From Avena insularis (Eukaryota > Streptophyta > Magnoliopsida > Poales > Poaceae), in the NCBI GenBank assembly GCA_023614405.1, contig CM042693.1, positions 156,876,731-156,940,730 on the forward strand: a stretch of 64,000 nucleotides of DNA. The letters run 5' to 3'. Each line of letters starts with the position of its first letter. Position 1 is the first letter of the stretch. Below, one piece after another: positions 36,720-47,865 of this stretch. The translations under genes were made by a program, and so were the position numbers. Below the pieces are notes generated by a model. It saw only the letters and a list, made by a program, of their open reading frames with translations, did no database searches and had not been told where the DNA came from.

Positions 36720-36922
36720 CTGTTGTAGCCTTGCCGACAGATGTCGCCAAGACCGCACTAGCTTTATGGACTAATTTCGGGGGGATGACCTCGGTAGAGT
36801 CAAGCTAATGTAAAAGGGCAAAGCCCTCAAGGATCTGGACCGGGTGAAAGAATGACCGAGTAGAGTTATATAGAGGTTGGCTGAATAAGGCCAGGCTTAA
36901 TCCGAGTCAGGTTTTAGTTACC

Positions 36923-37068
36923 TGACTCAGCCGACAAATGGATTATGTCGGCATACAAGTACTACTATTTGTATCTGCAGGTTAGGGCTTGGCTGAGTCA
37001 TACAAGGTGAGGCTGAGTCATGGGGTAGCTTGCTCTAGAAGGTGAGGTCGAGTCATGATGCTGAGTCA
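36923..37068 (+). promoter_or_regulatory. Cluster of four TGA(G/C)TCA bZIP-type motifs
   Basis: Exact matches at 36923-36929, 36994-37000, 37014-37020 and 37062-37068, with near matches CGAGTCA at 36903 and 37049. They lie about 255-400 bp upstream of the TATA box at 37323. The first is part of a 9 bp stem hairpin (36904-36928). Confidence 0.6.
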
Positions 37069-37322
37069 CACTGCATGATGTTTCTCCCTCACGAATTTGT
37101 ACAGTGCCAAGCACTACAGACAAGAGCCAGAGGGACAGAGAAGCAGAAGAGGGTCACGGAGGTGACGGTGCCCGAGCCCGAGGCTCACATGTCGTGGGTT
37201 CTGAGCAATTGCCATTGATAGAAGGGATACACGGAAAGGCTCCCACCAAGTTACTATTTTGGGCCAAGCATATTCCACGAATATGTTGTCCACGTAAGCC
37301 CTAAATGTAACCTGGCCTCCCC

Positions 37323-37330
37323 TTTATAAG
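37323..37330 (+). promoter_or_regulatory. TATA box of the 36720-37531 block
   Basis: TTTATAAG follows a GC-rich stretch, with AATAAA about 120 bp downstream at 37447-37452. That spacing is typical of a compact LTR U3-R. Confidence 0.5.
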
Positions 37331-37531
37331 GAGATCCAGGACCTCCTAAGAGGGGGTCGATTCATTTTCTTACTAAGCACTAGCTATAGCTTCTTATTCC
37401 TCTCACTCATACAGATCGAGGATCAAGTGTAGCATCAGTGGTGTTGAATAAAGATCTAGTTCTTGTGTTCTGTGTGTAGAAATCACTACATCTTCCCTCC
37501 CTGGATAACACTAGCACACATTGGCCCCCAA

Positions 37532-38460
37532 CATAAGCCTACACTTGGCATCTTCCATGCCACCACCACGACATGCACGTTGACCATGTGTCGGGCTTCT
37601 TCGATGAGGAGGATGTTGTCGTGACATAGCTCTTCTTACGCTTCTTTGTTGAAGGCGAGCGCCCGTGGGGAGCCATGCTTGAGCTCAGGGATGACTGCCT
37701 CTGCGCCATAGACGAGGAAGAATGAGGTCTCGCCGGTGGGATTAGTCGCGTTGGTGTAGATGGACCATAGTACCCGAGGGAGAGCCTCAACCCAACCGCG
37801 CCCACACTCCTTGAGATTGCGGCAGAAATCTTGGTCTTGATTCCCGTCAAGACCTCCGCATTCATGCACTCGGCTTGTCCGTTGCTACAGGCATGAGCAA
37901 CTGATGCACATCAAATCTTGGTGTTTATGCCTTCATAGTAGGATTTGAATGCACCGCTGGTGAATTGGCTGCCGTTGTCGATGATGATGCGGCTGGGCAC
38001 CCCGAAGCGGTAGACCAGGCCTTGGATGAACTTTACCGCAGACCACGTCGGGATGGTTCTGACTGGTTCCACCTCTGCCCATTTGGTGGAATTGTCGATT
38101 GCGACGTAGAGGTACCAGTAGCCCCTGGGTGCTCGAGGGAAAGGCCCCAAGATGTCCAGCCCCCAGACTACAAAGGGCCATGACAGTGGGATGGTTTGGA
38201 GTTGCTGCGCCGGCTGGTGTATTTTCTTGGTGTGAAACTGACAAGCATTGCACGACTTTACTAACTCCATGGCGTCTGTGAGTGTCGTGAGCCAGTAGAA
38301 ACCACTGTGTAAAGCTTTCCCGGCAAGGGTGCATGCCGAGGCGTGATGGCTGCATTCCCCGGCGTGGATATCAGCCAGTAGCTTGTGTCGCTCGTCATCA
38401 TAGATGCACCACAAGGCCACACCATTAGGGAGGAGATAGTAGAGGTCTCTGTCCACCATG
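37532..38460 (-). pseudogene. pol: Tat element C integrase, C-terminally truncated
   Basis: Zinc domain (HHASACTLAGKALH, then SCNACQFHTKK near 38240) and core with WGLDILGPF (~38155), IIDNGSQF (~37980) and NGQAECMN (~37880), so the DDE triad is intact. TAG near 37910 and stops near 37632 interrupt it. The protein ends abruptly around 37545, about 100 residues short of the endings seen in A and B, where the + strand LTR-like block begins. Confidence 0.86.
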
Positions 38461-40037
38461 CAATATTTCTTTGCACGGCGGACAAGGATCTATGACATGT
38501 CGTCATTATTGGGGAGGATTTCGTGTTGGATGTAGCTCTTAAGATCAATTATCCAATCTGACTCCTGAGCGGGGGCTGCCAGGTATAGCCTGTTACCGGA
38601 GGGCGGGCTGCAATCCGGGCCCCTGACAAGGGCGAGGGAGGAAGCTCCTTAGGCTGGGCCTTTTCCTTTAGAGGTGGGAAGGCTGAATGCTCGAACAACC
38701 TCTCCTCAAAGACCCCAGGGCTCTGTGGCTCCTGACGAGACATGCGCTTGGCGATCTTGTCTGCCTTGTGGTTATCCCCCTAGGGATGTGGAGCAGGTCC
38801 ATGCCTAGGAAGTACTTCTTGAGGCTCCGCACCTCCCCGAGGTACGCTGCCATGTGCTCGTCCTTGGGGCTATAGCTCTAGTTGGAAAAGTTAACCAGGA
38901 GAAGAGATTCTCCCTGAACTGTGATGCGCTTGATGACGAGGGCGATGGCCGCCTTGAGCCCAACGATCAGGCCCTCATACTCGGTGATGTTTTTGGAGCG
39001 CTTGACTTTGTCTCTGAAGCATAGCTGGACGGCATAGTAGATCTTGTCATCGTTCAGGGATGTGAGCACGGCTGCTGCTCCCACTCCGTCGTTGTTGAAC
39101 TCCCTGTCGAAGCTCACACTCCAGCGCCCCGGAGCCAGCTTCCCAGGGAGCTGGGTCGCTTCCTCCTAAGGCTCGTTCCTCCCCAGGTTGGTCCATTCCA
39201 CTATGAAATCCACCAGGGCCCTCCTGCAGGCAGTGGACATGGTGTCAAATGTCAGCTCGAAAGGCTGTACCTCGATGGCTCACTCATCCACATAGCCAGT
39301 GGCGTTGGGGTTGCGGAGGATTTTCTCTAGAGGGAACTTGGTGACCACCTTGATGGGGTGGCTCTAGAAGTAGTGGCGTAGATTGCGCGATGCCATGAGG
39401 AGTGCATAGAGGAACTTCTGCTGCACAGGGTACCTCTCTCGGGCGCCCTGGAGGATGATACTGTCGAAGTAGACCGGCCGCTGCACGAGATCCGTGGCTT
39501 TGGTCAGGGTCGTGGTCGCTGCCCCATTGCTAGTCTCGACCGTCTGGTCCTCGCTTTCTTCCCCAACCCCTGAGCCTCCTAAGGGGCTCGGTACCTTGGG
39601 CTTCCTTCTCTTCTAGACCACCTCTTAATGTTCTTCCACCAAGACAGTGCTCACTGTTTGCAGCGTGCCCACCAAGTACAGCAGTAGCGGCTCACGGAAT
39701 TTTGGCACCACTATGACCGGAGGGCTGGTGAGGTACCTTTTGAGGTCCTCGAATGCCTCGTCATCCTTTGGTGTCCACTCAAACTTTCCGGTGTGCTTCG
39801 TGATCTTGAAGAAAGGCAATGCTATCTTGCCCAACTTGGAGATGAACCTCCCTAGCGCCGCCATGCACCCTGCCAGGCGTTGCATCGCCTTGAGCTGCAT
39901 AGGTGGCCGCATTTCCTGGATGGCCCGGACCTTATGGGGGTTGGCCTCGATTCCCCGGTCCAACACCAGAAAGTCGAGAAGCTTTCCCGACAGACCGCTG
40001 AACATGCAGTTGACAGGGTTAAGTTTGATGTTTACCC
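38461..40037 (-). pseudogene. pol: Tat element C RNase H domains and RT C-terminus
   Basis: From right to left: the RT thumb/connection (NIKLNP near 40025, FLVLDRGIEANPHKVRAI near 39950, LGRFISKLGKIALPFF near 39840), RNase H (39120-39640, heavily broken) and the second RNase H (MSFDREFNNDGVGAAAV near 39100, ITEYEGLIVGLKAA near 39000). Stops near 39625, 38879 and 38549. The RT is interrupted at 40037 by the chromovirus D insertion and continues at 52709. Confidence 0.82.
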
Positions 40038-43000
40038 TATAAGATCCCTCCCTTTATAAAGGTAAGGATCCCTGTGATTGCAATGCTAGTCCCTGGATCA
40101 ATGCTAGCATCCACAATTTAAGATGAAGTACATAGAAACAAAGGTCATTATTACATATCACTCCAGAGACAAAAATAGTCTTTTACAACTCCATGGCCAT
40201 AGGCCTAATACAAGAGTTTAACCATAACAATTTAAATAAGTCTTCATCTTCATGTTCCATAGGAAATCATGTTGAGTGTAGACTCATAACCCCTAATCAT
40301 CATCAGAATAACCTGCAACATCACAAGTTACAGCCACAGTGGGTCAATACATTGGAATAGTATTGGCAAGTGATACCTTAGTAGAATATTAGCATCTAGA
40401 TACTACATGAATTTGGCTATGTGTAGCTTAGGCTTGCTTTGCTCAAAATAGATTTTCCCTATTAGTTGAAAACACTAAGTTTTTCTTTGACAAAACTTTC
40501 CCAAGGAATCACCAATAGACATTGGTGATCCTTCACCCTTGTTCAACCACAAGTTTTAACTTAGTAAATTGGGATGAGGATATTCTTGATAGCTTCCATG
40601 TCTTGATGCTCAAGTTGTCCAATACCAGGGACATGGCTAGGTACTTAGATTCTTCCATCTACAGAGGTTGTGCACTTTCCCCTCAAGACTTGATTTTCAC
40701 CAAGACAGGACCTTTCAGAAGCCTTCCCTTGGACCAAATGGACGCGCTCCAAACCTATCATCCCACTACCACCAACTGTCCAAATGGCTAAGTTATTGCA
40801 ACCTATATGATCCAGGCAGAACCCATAATGCCATGTGGCTGCACTAGAAGCTTCTTAACATTTGGCATCTCAAATCCGTTTGTTCCTGCGTGGCCATCCA
40901 CAAGTGAGATACACAAGGTAAACCATAGAAATGGGCCTTGTGTAACCACTCAGCACAAACCATTCTTTCCATTCCACCCAGGTGTTTCATTCACTTAGTT
41001 GTTTTATTAAGCAAAAACACAAGTCTTAGACTTAGCAATATTTCTCATAGCATGAATATTTAACCACCTTGATTACTACTAGCTAGGCTAAGCATGGCAA
41101 TGGTAAGCATATTAACTTAGAGAAATTTCTAACAATTCTACAACTACTAGGATTTCCCAGGCATAGCATATAGATACTTATCAAAATATTCATGCAAGTC
41201 CTATATAAAATATTTCTAGTGCATAGGTGAAAAATATAGGAATAAAATTATGAAGCACCACTTGCCTTGGTAGTTTGGGGAGTAGCAACAATCTTCACAA
41301 CCAAAATCACTATTTGCACCAAAATCTACACATAAAATAATGGCACCAAAATCACATAACAAAATATACAAACAAACATATATGAATGCATGCAAATGTC
41401 ATGTGATGATTTTTCTACACCAAACAAGACAAGTAAACAGTACTAAAACATAAACAAGTCCAACATACTCAAAATAAACTTTATTTGATCTTTAAAACAT
41501 TTTTCAAATCAATTCTATATTCAAAACAAGCCTACAAATGATTCTGCAAAAGCAACCATTTTTATAGAGGCAAAACATTAAACACATTGCACAAACGGAT
41601 AGGATTTTCTCTCCTGATTCCAATGATATAAAGTTTGCAAAATTTTAATGTGGGAATCAAAAGTTATGAATTTTACAAGTTTGAAACACAAATAGATCTA
41701 AATTCAGTTTTTAAATCTAAACCCTAGCCACTTGGGGCGTGCACGGTTCGCACGGATCGATCGATAAGAGCCGTTGGATTAAAGTGACTGCGCACGGTCC
41801 AGATCTAAACATACCGCTTCGTTAAGTGATTCTATCTTACGCGTTAGATCTAGATCTAACGGCTCGCGATCAAACGACCAAGGATTGGCGGCGCTGGCGA
41901 CGGTGGCGTGGCGGCGACGCTCTGTGAGCGATGTTGCCGGAGATTTAGGTCACACGGGGAGGAGTGGGGATGCTTACTGGGTTCGCGTGGTTGCTGTGGT
42001 GCTCGAGGTGGTCGAGGGAGGGACAGGGGCGCACCATGGAGGTCGCTGGGGCTCGTCGGAGTTGTGCGCGGCGTTGGGTGCTTGCAGACGTTGACATTGC
42101 CGAAGATTTCAACCGCCCTAGCACGAACCAGATGTATCAGGAGGTGCGCAAGGTCACGGCGAGCATGATAGTATCGAGGAGAAGGCAAGGGGCGCTCGGA
42201 GATTACCGTGATTTCTCACCGGAGATGAGAGAGGCGTTGGGCACTTGTGGTGGTTGTCGAATCTGTCGACCTAGGTCACGAGCAGACAAAACAAAGGTAT
42301 GACATGAGTCGCGTGAGCAAGGGAATCATGCTAGCGTGAACGAGACAGAGTGGGGTGGACGGAGCTCACCGCAATGTATCGCCGGAGTTGCTCGGGCAGC
42401 GGCTTTGCAGACTGAATTATGGGCAGCCCGGTGGCAGAGAGAGTGTGACGAGTGAGGGGAAAGACTCGTGGTGCGGAGAGGTTTAAGTAGGCAGAGGCTC
42501 GGCAGGAAACACTTGCTGAATCAATGGCAATTATGCCGCGCTAGCAACGGCAGCGGCGACGTGTTCTTGCATGGGATTTGGGGAAGATGACGATGACGTG
42601 GACGGGGCCCATCGATCAGTGGCTGGGGGGTAGGTTCTGCACGGGTGGGGAAAGGCAGAGAGAGGAGTGGCCTGGGTGGGCTACTTTGTGATTGGCTGAA
42701 TAAGTGGCGCAGCCCGATTCATTTCCTAATTCTTTTTCTTTTTCTAAATCGATTTTCAGGATTCCTTTTCAAATAAATTCAAAAGCATTTGAATTCCAAA
42801 TCTTTCTGGACTTTTACAAAGTGAAACCTTCATATTTTTGGGCATAAAACCATGCTGTCTTGCTGGACTTGCTTGATTCTTTTGAAAAAAAATAAGCAGT
42901 GCCTTAGCACAAGGTTTAAAGAAGATTTGAAAATGGTTTTAAAACCATATTTGTTTTGGAAATCTTTTGCAAGCCTTGACACTCAACCAATCCAACTTAT

Positions 43001-43183
43001 GAGCAAACAAAACTTGGTTTAAAACAATTATTCTCTCACTTGAGAGTGGCATTTTGAACAATGCTAGTCTACATAAAATAATAGCACTCAGATGCTTCTG
43101 TTTTCTTGAAATGACTTGAAAATGATCCCTAGATGACTATGCATGCATGGATGATATGCAAAGCTCTGAAAACATGATTTTGG
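40038..43183 (-). repeat. 3' LTR of chromovirus D
   Basis: Same family as 49528-52708; over the first ~370 bases the two differ at roughly nine positions by eye. The outer end reads TATAAG instead of TGTAAG. The inner end has lost the first ~10 bases of the LTR together with the polypurine tract, by a ~21 bp deletion next to the pol stop. Confidence 0.93.
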
Positions 43184-46100
43184 TTAAGGCGAATCCCGCC
43201 CTCGAGATTCGGATTGGCTAGCAAATAGGTGAGGGTGTTCTTTCCGAAGATCATCTTCTCTTTCCCATGTTGCTTCTTCTTCAGAATGATGGTTCCATTG
43301 TACTTTGCAGAATTTAATAGTTTTAGTCCGAGTAACTCTTTCTACAGTCTCAAGAATCTTGATAGGTTTTTCCTCATAAGTGAGGTCACTCTCCAATTGA
43401 ACCTCCTCCAAAGGTATAGTATCCTTCAAGGAAGTCTCTTCCATCTCTGGATGGCATTTCTTTAGCTGACTCACATGAAAGACATTGTGAATGGCAGACA
43501 ATGATTCTGGCAATTCAATCTCATAAGCTACTTCTCCTTTACGACTCAGAATCTTGAATGGTCCAACATATCTTGGGGCCAATTTTCCTTTGACTCCAAA
43601 TCTCTTCACTCCACGAAGTGGTGACACTCTAAGATAAGCTCTATCACCCACTTCATAGGTGACTTCTCTACGCTTAGGATTTGCATAGCTCTTCTGTCGG
43701 GACTGTGCTATCTTCAATCTGTCCTTAACTAGTTTGACTTTCTCTTCAGCCTCTTTGATTAGTTCTGGTCCGAACAAATTTCTTTCTCCCACACCATTCC
43801 ATAGTAATGGGGTGGTACATTTTCTCCCATAGAGAAACTCAAATGGTGCCATCTCAATACTGGCTTGATAGCTGTTGTTGTAAGAGAATTCTGCATAAGG
43901 CAGACTTTCATCCCAACTAGCTCCATAGTCTAGAGCACATGCTCTCAACATATCTTCAAGAATCTGGTTGGTCCTTTTTGTCTGTCCATCAGTCTGAGGA
44001 TGAAAAGCAGTGCTGAATTCCAACCTCGTTCCCAATGACTCATGTAGTTGCCTCCAAAAATGAGAAGTGAATTGAGTCGCCTATCCGACACAATACTCTT
44101 GGGTACTCCATGCAGACATACAATCCTACTCATATAGATCTTGGCTAACTTAGCACTTGTGTAAGTTGTCTTCACGGGTATGAAATGAGCCACTTTAGTT
44201 AGGCGATCCACTACTACCCAAATAGAATCATATCCTGACCTGGTCCTTGGCAATCCAGTGATGAAATCCATGCCAATCTTGTCCCACTTCCAATCAGTAA
44301 TAGGTAGTGGTTGTAGCAATCCTGCTGGTTTCTGATGTTCTGCTTTCACTCTACTACATACATCACACAAAGCAATATGTTCGGCGATGTCCTTCTTGAG
44401 ATTATTCCACCAAAATCTTTCCTTCATATCCATGTACATTTTGGTGTTACCCGGATGAATGGAATATGGTGAGTTATGTGCTTCTTGTAAAATCAGTTTC
44501 CGAAGCTCTAGATCTTGCGGAACGCAGATACGTTTTCCATACCATAAAGTACCATGTTCGTCTTCATGGAATCCTTTGGCTTTTCCTTTGCCAATCTTTT
44601 CCTTGATCTCTTCAATTTCATTGTCTGTCTTTTGGGCTTCTTTGATTTTGTCCAACAAGGTGAGTTGAACATCCAATGACATGAGATGTCCTTCGGGCAC
44701 AATCTCCAATTTGAGATTTCTAAATTGAGCACACAGATCATCTGGCAACTCTCCCTTAGTAAGGTCATTCACAAAAACCTTACGGCTTAGAGCATCTGCT
44801 ACAAAATTTGCTTTACCAGGGTGGTATTGCAAACTCAAGTCATAGTCCTTGATGAGTTCTAGCCATCTTCTTTGTCTCATGTTAATTTCTTTCTGGGTGA
44901 AGATATACTTCAAACTTTTGTGATATGTTAACACTTCACATCGCTTTCCCAAAAGATAATGTCTCCATGTTTTGAGTGCATGGACAGCAGAGGCTAACTC
45001 TAAATCATGAGTAGGGTAATTTACCTCATGAGTTTTGAGTTGTCTCGAGGCATAAGCCACAACTTTCCCTTCTTGCATTAACATTGCACCTAATCGATGA
45101 TGAGATGCATCACAATACACTTCAAAATCTTTCTCCAAATCTGGCAGACATAAGACTAGTGCTGTCACTAGTCTCTTCTTCAATTCTTGGAAACTGAGTT
45201 CACAGCCTTCAGACCAAGCGAATTTCTTGTCTTTCTTTAGCAACTCTGTCATTGGCTCAGCTACCTTGGAGAAATTCTCAATAAATCTTCTATAGTATCC
45301 TGCCAAGCCAAGGAAACTACGAACCTCTTTTACTGAGTTAGGAGATTCCCATTCAGTTACAGCTGATACTTTAGCAGGATCAACTTCTACACCATCTCCT
45401 AACACAACGTGTCCAAGAAATCCAACTTCATTTAACTAAAATTCACACTTACTGAATTTGGCATACAGCTTATGCTCTCTAAGCTTCTCAAGTATTAAGC
45501 CCAAATGTCCTTCATGCTCTTCTTTGCTCTTGGAGTAGATCAGAATGTCATCGATGAATACGACAACAAACTTATCAAGGAACTCCATGAACACCTTGTT
45601 CATCATATTCATGAAGTATGCTAGTGCATTGGTCAAACCAAATGGCATCACGATGTACTCATACAATCCATACCTAGTGGTGAAAGCTGTCTTAGGTATG
45701 TCTTGTTCTCTTATCTTGAGCTGGAAATAACCTGACTGGAGATCAATCTTTGAAAACACATAGGCTCCTTCTAACTGATCAAACAAGTCATTGATTCTAG
45801 GCAAAGGGTATTTGTTCTTAATAGCTACCTCATTGAGTGAACGGTAATCTATTCATAACCTTTGACTTCTATCTTTCTTTTCCACAAACAAAACTGGTGC
45901 TCCCCAAGATGAAGAACTTGGTTGAATAAATCCTTTCTGCAAGTGTTCTCCAAGTTGTTTATTGAGTTCTTTCAACTCATCAACTGACATCTTGTAAGGT
46001 CTCTTTGCTATTGGTCGTGATCCTGGTAGCAAGTCAATAAGAAACTCCACATCTCTATCTGGTGGCATTCCCGGCAATTCTTTCGGAAAAACATCCGGAT

Positions 46101-46581
46101 ATTCACTCACAATTGGCACACTATCTATGCTAACCCCCTTAAGAGAATTTAGCTTACCTCCTTTTGATTCAAAGTTAGATTTGAATCTTATCCATTTCTT
46201 TTTCGGGGTTGTGAGTGCGATAGTACGATTAGCACAATCTAGTACTCCCTCATACTTAGTCATCCAATACATTCCCAAATTTACATCCAGTCCTTGGGAA
46301 TCTAGGATTATCAGACTCACTGGAAACTTATGCTTTCCAAACTCTATCACTAGATCACGGCATCCAAGACTTACAATCATATCTCCACCGGGAGAACTTA
46401 CTTTTATTGGACACCCAATGTTTTCAGTTGGAAACCCATTTCTATCAACAAATGCTTTTGATATGAATGAATGTGATGCACCAGTATCAAAAAGAACAAG
46501 TGCTGGGATAGAATTGAGTTTGAACTTACCAGCCACAGCATCGAACTCCTCATAGATTTCTTCCACATTAATGTGGTTCAT
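43184..46581 (-). pseudogene. pol: Chromovirus D pol: protease, RT, RNase H, integrase, chromodomain
   Basis: Starts at ATG 46581, which overlaps the gag stop. Protease LFDTGASHSFIS (residues 31-42); RT with [16 protein letters not shown] (~45690), [12 protein letters not shown] (~45630) and intact [12 protein letters not shown] (~45560); RNase H with [11 protein letters not shown] (~45110); zinc domain and integrase core ([11 protein letters not shown] ~44270, SIVSDR ~44090, [11 protein letters not shown] ~43985, where Lys replaces the catalytic Glu found at the same place in the left copy); chromodomain near 43340. Three lesions: TGA 45853, TAG ~45436 (Trp codon) and a one-base deletion near 44078. 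Otherwise the frame is open, so the copy is fairly young but not functional. Confidence 0.93.
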
Positions 46582-47642
46582 TGTCCCTTCTGAAAAGGGT
46601 TGGGCTTGTTGGGTCCTTCAACTTTATTTTCTGGGCATTCATTTGCATAATGCCACATCTTCTTGCACTTGAAACATTCAACCTGACTAAGATCCTTCTT
46701 GACAGGCTGGCTTCCACTACCACTTCCACTTCCATTGTGGTGGTTCTTGTATCCACTCTTGTGATTCTTGTACTTGTCATTGTCATGACTACGGTGATGC
46801 TTGTTGTCATGATGACTGTTGTGGTTGTGGTGGTTGTTGTACTTTCCATGCTTGTGGGATCCAGAACTCCCACCATCATCATAATGGGAAAGCTTGTGAG
46901 ACGATCCCGAGCTGTGCTTGTCAGAGTGTTTCCTCTTCCTGCTTTCAACCTGTTTCAGCTTGCTCTCCAAGATGGAAGCCTTATCACAAAGAGATTGATA
47001 GGTGGGGACATAGGCCACAGATAATTGCAGATTCAGTTCATCGTTCAGTCCTTCGAGGAACTTCTCTTTCCTCTTGGCATCAGTGTCAACTTCATCCGGT
47101 GCATAACGCGCCAGATTGTTGAACTCCTCAATATATTCAGCCACGCTGCGGTGGCGCTGCTTCAAGTTATGAAACTCCTTCTTCTTCAAACTCATCACTC
47201 CGGATGAGATGTGAGCAGTACGGAAACCATCTTCAAAGATAGCCCATGTCACATCCTCAATGGGAGTGGTGATCTGGAAGTTATCCCGCCAAGTAGCTGC
47301 TGGTCCTTCCAACAAGTGTGCTGCAAACCTGACTTTCTCCTCATCAGTACAGCCAACAGTTACCAAATCCTTGTTCACTGAGCGTAGCCAATCATTGGCC
47401 ACGATGGGATCAGTAGTTCCTGAGAACTTTGCTGGCCTCAGTCTTAGGAATCTGGTGAGCATGTCAAAACCTGGTGGATTGTTCTGATTGTTGTTGTTGT
47501 TGTTATTGTTGTTGTTGTTATTCTGATTCTGTATGAAAGTAGTCATCATCTGCATCAGCTGTGTTTGTGTTGTCATCAGCTGCTGCATCTCGGGGGTGAC
47601 ATTATTGTTGTTCGGGTTGGGATTGGCACGTCGAGGAGGCAT
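46578..47642 (-). CDS. gag: Chromovirus D Gag (354 aa)
   Basis: Intact ORF. Poly-Asn/Gln N-terminus (about residues 39-54), a gag capsid domain (LRPAKFSGTTDPIVANDWL near residue 70, AAHLLEGPAATWRDNF near 107, FHNLKQRHRSVAEYIEEFN near 155), a Ser/His/Asn-rich linker (residues ~235-310), and a CCHC zinc knuckle (CFKCKKMWHYANEC, residues 323-336). The knuckle has Trp at the usual Gly position. Gag forms the virus-like particle and binds the RNA. The stop TGA overlaps the pol ATG (ATGA). CAG precedes the ATG directly. Confidence 0.93.
   Translation of the reverse strand: MPPRRANPNPNNNNVTPEMQQLMTTQTQLMQMMTTFIQNQNNNNNNNNNNNNQNNPPGFDMLTRFLRLRPAKFSGTTDPIVANDWLRSVNKDLVTVGCTDEEKVRFAAHLLEGPAATWRDNFQITTPIEDVTWAIFEDGFRTAHISSGVMSLKKKEFHNLKQRHRSVAEYIEEFNNLARYAPDEVDTDAKRKEKFLEGLNDELNLQLSVAYVPTYQSLCDKASILESKLKQVESRKRKHSDKHSSGSSHKLSHYDDGGSSGSHKHGKYNNHHNHNSHHDNKHHRSHDNDKYKNHKSGYKNHHNGSGSGSGSQPVKKDLSQVECFKCKKMWHYANECPENKVEGPNKPNPFQKGQ
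47488..47522 (-). repeat. (TTG)n/(CAA)n trinucleotide tract in gag
   Basis: A run of TTG with one TTA interruption encodes the poly-Asn segment of Gag. It is probably length-variable. Confidence 0.9.
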
Positions 47643-47865
47643 CTGTGGTTTTCATAAGGATAAGAATGAGATACCCATAGATGCTTAACATGCACAATAC
47701 AACACATAATCAATCACCAAACAAGCATCAAAATAAAAAGTTCAACAACATAGACAACAAGTTTGAAAAGCAAACACACCAATAGCAAGCCATCCACATG
47801 TTGGATGATCATTGCGACTCAATAATTAAAAGTATGGTAAATATAAGATAAATGAGTAGTCCTCA

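Larger units (their letters stand above)
36720..37531 (+). repeat. LTR-like promoter/terminator block
   Basis: Read on the + strand it starts near TGTTGTAGCC and ends CCCCCAACA. It contains a cluster of TGA(G/C)TCA motifs, a TATA box (37323) and AATAAA (37447). Immediately after it lies truncated - strand integrase of element C, so it seems to be the 3' terminus of a + strand element inserted there. The left boundary is a guess and no partner LTR is seen. Confidence 0.4.

Noticed and set aside
22111..37531. One single intact Tat element from gag to the LTR-like block
   Set aside because: The LTR hallmarks at 30605-31138 and the different character of the 36720-37531 block argue for at least two elements. 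The single-element view remains possible and is described as an open question.
41885..42302. ORFs of 69-112 codons, repeated almost identically at 51386-51803, that could look like a conserved gene pair
   Set aside because: Both lie at the same place in the two LTRs of chromovirus D. Their identity reflects LTR duplication, and the frames are not kept in the left or solo LTR copies.
46127..47024. + strand ORFs of 142 and 147 codons
   Set aside because: They are shadows antisense to the gag-pol of chromovirus D, and follow the codon bias of the real - strand genes.
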